Source: Elusimicrobia bacterium RBG_16_66_12
GTDB lineage: Bacteria > Elusimicrobiota > Elusimicrobia > UBA1565 > UBA9628
DNA: 5,765 nucleotides
Direction: 5' to 3'
NCBI GenBank assembly: GCA_001800005.1
Contig: MGUL01000116.1
Location: 4,663-10,427, forward strand
A model generated the notes under the pieces. That model did no database searches. It was given only the letters and a program-made list of their open reading frames with translations, and was not told the DNA's origin. How positions within the stretch are numbered: position 1 is the stretch's first letter; each line of letters opens with the position of its first letter. Made by a program: the position numbers and the translations under genes. Shown here one piece after another: positions 5,014-5,765 of this stretch.

Positions 5014-5573
5014 GGAAGATCAAGGGCTTCAAGCTCGTCCTGAGGCCCCACGAGGTCAAAAGGCGCGCGAAGAAGGCCGGTCTCGACCTGGAGGCCGCGG
5101 GCTTGGCCGAACCTGTCCTGCACAAGCTCCTCGAGCGCGCGGCCAAGGGACTGGTCCCCGGAGTCCTCTTCGACACCTTTGGGCCGCCCGACGCGGATCA
5201 GCCCCTCCTCTCCCCCTTGCCCGGGCTGGCGTACAGCCTGATCCTGGCCAGCCTCGGCGACGGCTTCGCCGCGGGGCGCGAAAGGGACTCCTCCCCGCCG
5301 GAGGGGCTCTGGCCCATCCTCACGGAGGTCGGCCTGGACGAGGCGGTGCGCTTTGCCGCCAACATCATCGCCGACGAGGCCGAGAAGGACAATTGCGAGC
5401 TCTCTCCCATGACGACTCTGAGCGAGGGGCCGGCCCTGGAGGCCGTCCTGCGCAAGCTCGACGGCGCCAAGCTCGGCGTGACGTCCCTCGAGGGACGCCT
5501 CTCCCCATCGGCCTCGGTCGCGGTCAGCCTCTCTTGGCTCGCGAAGTCGAAGGCCAAGGGCCGCTCGAAGTAG
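5010..5573 (+). CDS. Possible divergent B12-dependent methionine synthase activation-domain-like protein
   Basis: A 187-residue soluble protein with no signal peptide or membrane helix, which I recognise only tentatively. Its layout follows stand-alone MetH activation-domain-like proteins. The N-terminal part has LRPHEVKRRAKKAGLD (11-26) and an amphipathic stretch ending in LVPGVLFDTFGP (48-59). A central helix PGLAYSLILASLGDG (71-85) follows. The C-terminal block SPMTTLSEGPALEAVLRKLDG then KLGVTSLEGRLSPSASVAV (132-172) resembles the family pattern of SPG-type loop, LxxLL-type helix, iGV strand and P-xxS-V end. The SAM-binding RPAPGYP-type loop is not conserved (ELSPMTT instead), so SAM binding may be lost. 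The GTG start at 5010 overlaps the secF stop as GTGA; GGAGG (4993-4997) is 12 nt upstream. No cobalamin or methionine gene is nearby. The ORF is certain; the family is inferred from pattern memory only. Confidence 0.45.
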   Translation: MRKIKGFKLVLRPHEVKRRAKKAGLDLEAAGLAEPVLHKLLERAAKGLVPGVLFDTFGPPDADQPLLSPLPGLAYSLILASLGDGFAAGRERDSSPPEGLWPILTEVGLDEAVRFAANIIADEAEKDNCELSPMTTLSEGPALEAVLRKLDGAKLGVTSLEGRLSPSASVAVSLSWLAKSKAKGRSK

Positions 5574-5765
5574 TGTTGACGGACCTCCTCCTCTTAGTCG
5601 AGACCCTCTTGGCCCCTTTCGCTGGGTTGGGTGTCGTGCTTTCCTTTGCTTTTTCCAGACGCCGCGGGCTGCTGACGGGGCTGTTCGACGAGCTCCCGGA
5701 ACGGTTGGGAGGCCTCTCAGATGAGGCAAAAACGAAACTGGCCAAGCGGGAAATCTATTGGCTGC
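5573..5765 (+). CDS. waaA: Probable Kdo transferase (WaaA/KdtA), N-terminal part, runs off window
   Basis: An open frame of 64 codons runs from GTG 5573, which overlaps the preceding TAG by one base, to the window end with no stop. It encodes a hydrophobic N-terminal anchor (about 5-27), then SRRRGLLTGLFDELPERLGG (28-47) and KREIYWL (58-64). This is the arrangement of WaaA: a membrane anchor, a basic turn, an R-x-G element, then the strand that normally continues into H-x-x-SVGE just beyond this window. WaaA adds Kdo sugars to lipid A precursors at the cytoplasmic face of the inner membrane, which would imply a lipopolysaccharide-bearing diderm. A TTG immediately follows the GTG and is an alternative start. 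No strong ribosome site is seen (weak AAGGG at 5556-5560), consistent with translational coupling. The frame is very likely real; the family call rests on a short N-terminus. Confidence 0.58.
   Translation, partial: MLTDLLLLVETLLAPFAGLGVVLSFAFSRRRGLLTGLFDELPERLGGLSDEAKTKLAKREIYWL

Noticed and set aside
4971..5729. Open minus-strand frame of 252 codons opposite the end of secF, the unknown gene and waaA
   Set aside because: It is Arg/Gly/Leu-rich and low in complexity, and would overlap three well-placed + strand genes with coupled starts and stops.

Overview
The window is GC-rich and densely coding. Every supportable gene is on the + strand. It most likely comes from the chromosome of a diderm (Gram-negative-type) bacterium: the last gene looks like a lipid A Kdo transferase, and the rest are chromosomal housekeeping or stress genes. 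Gene content and composition would fit a GC-rich candidate lineage such as Elusimicrobiota, but no rRNA or other taxonomic marker is present, so this is only a guess.

Layout: (1) 1-510 is the C-terminal end of a membrane-bound ion-translocating pyrophosphatase (HppA), closed by a hairpin terminator. (2) 579-1744 is a self-contained peroxide-stress transcription unit. It has a sigma70-type promoter, a Fur-family 7-1-7 operator over the likely transcription start, a PerR-like Fur-family regulator, a typical 2-Cys peroxiredoxin 23 nt downstream, and a terminator with a T6 tract. (3) 1752-1991 encodes a small exported Lys/Ala-rich protein with a tandem AKKA repeat. It lies between two strong terminators. 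(4) 2044-2359 is a 316-bp non-coding stretch with several dyad symmetries. One is a concentric palindrome whose outer arms contain DnaA-box-like sequences; another is a GGAC/GTCC hairpin. It ends in a probable promoter with a perfect 12-bp palindrome in its spacer. (5) 2360 to the window end is a compact operon: yajC, secD, secF, a divergent gene resembling stand-alone B12-dependent methionine synthase activation-domain proteins, and the start of a probable waaA (kdtA). The secD/secF, secF/unknown and unknown/waaA boundaries overlap by 1, 4 and 1 nt, which suggests translational coupling.

How the genes work together: YajC-SecD-SecF is the accessory complex of the Sec translocon, which uses the proton motive force to help pull proteins across the inner membrane. 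HppA generates an ion gradient from pyrophosphate, but it is a separate transcription unit. The PerR-like repressor probably controls itself and the peroxiredoxin through the operator upstream. No defence system, CRISPR array, intact mobile element or RNA gene is visible. The most unusual material is the palindrome-rich intergenic region, the small KA-rich exported protein and the poorly conserved gene coupled to secF.
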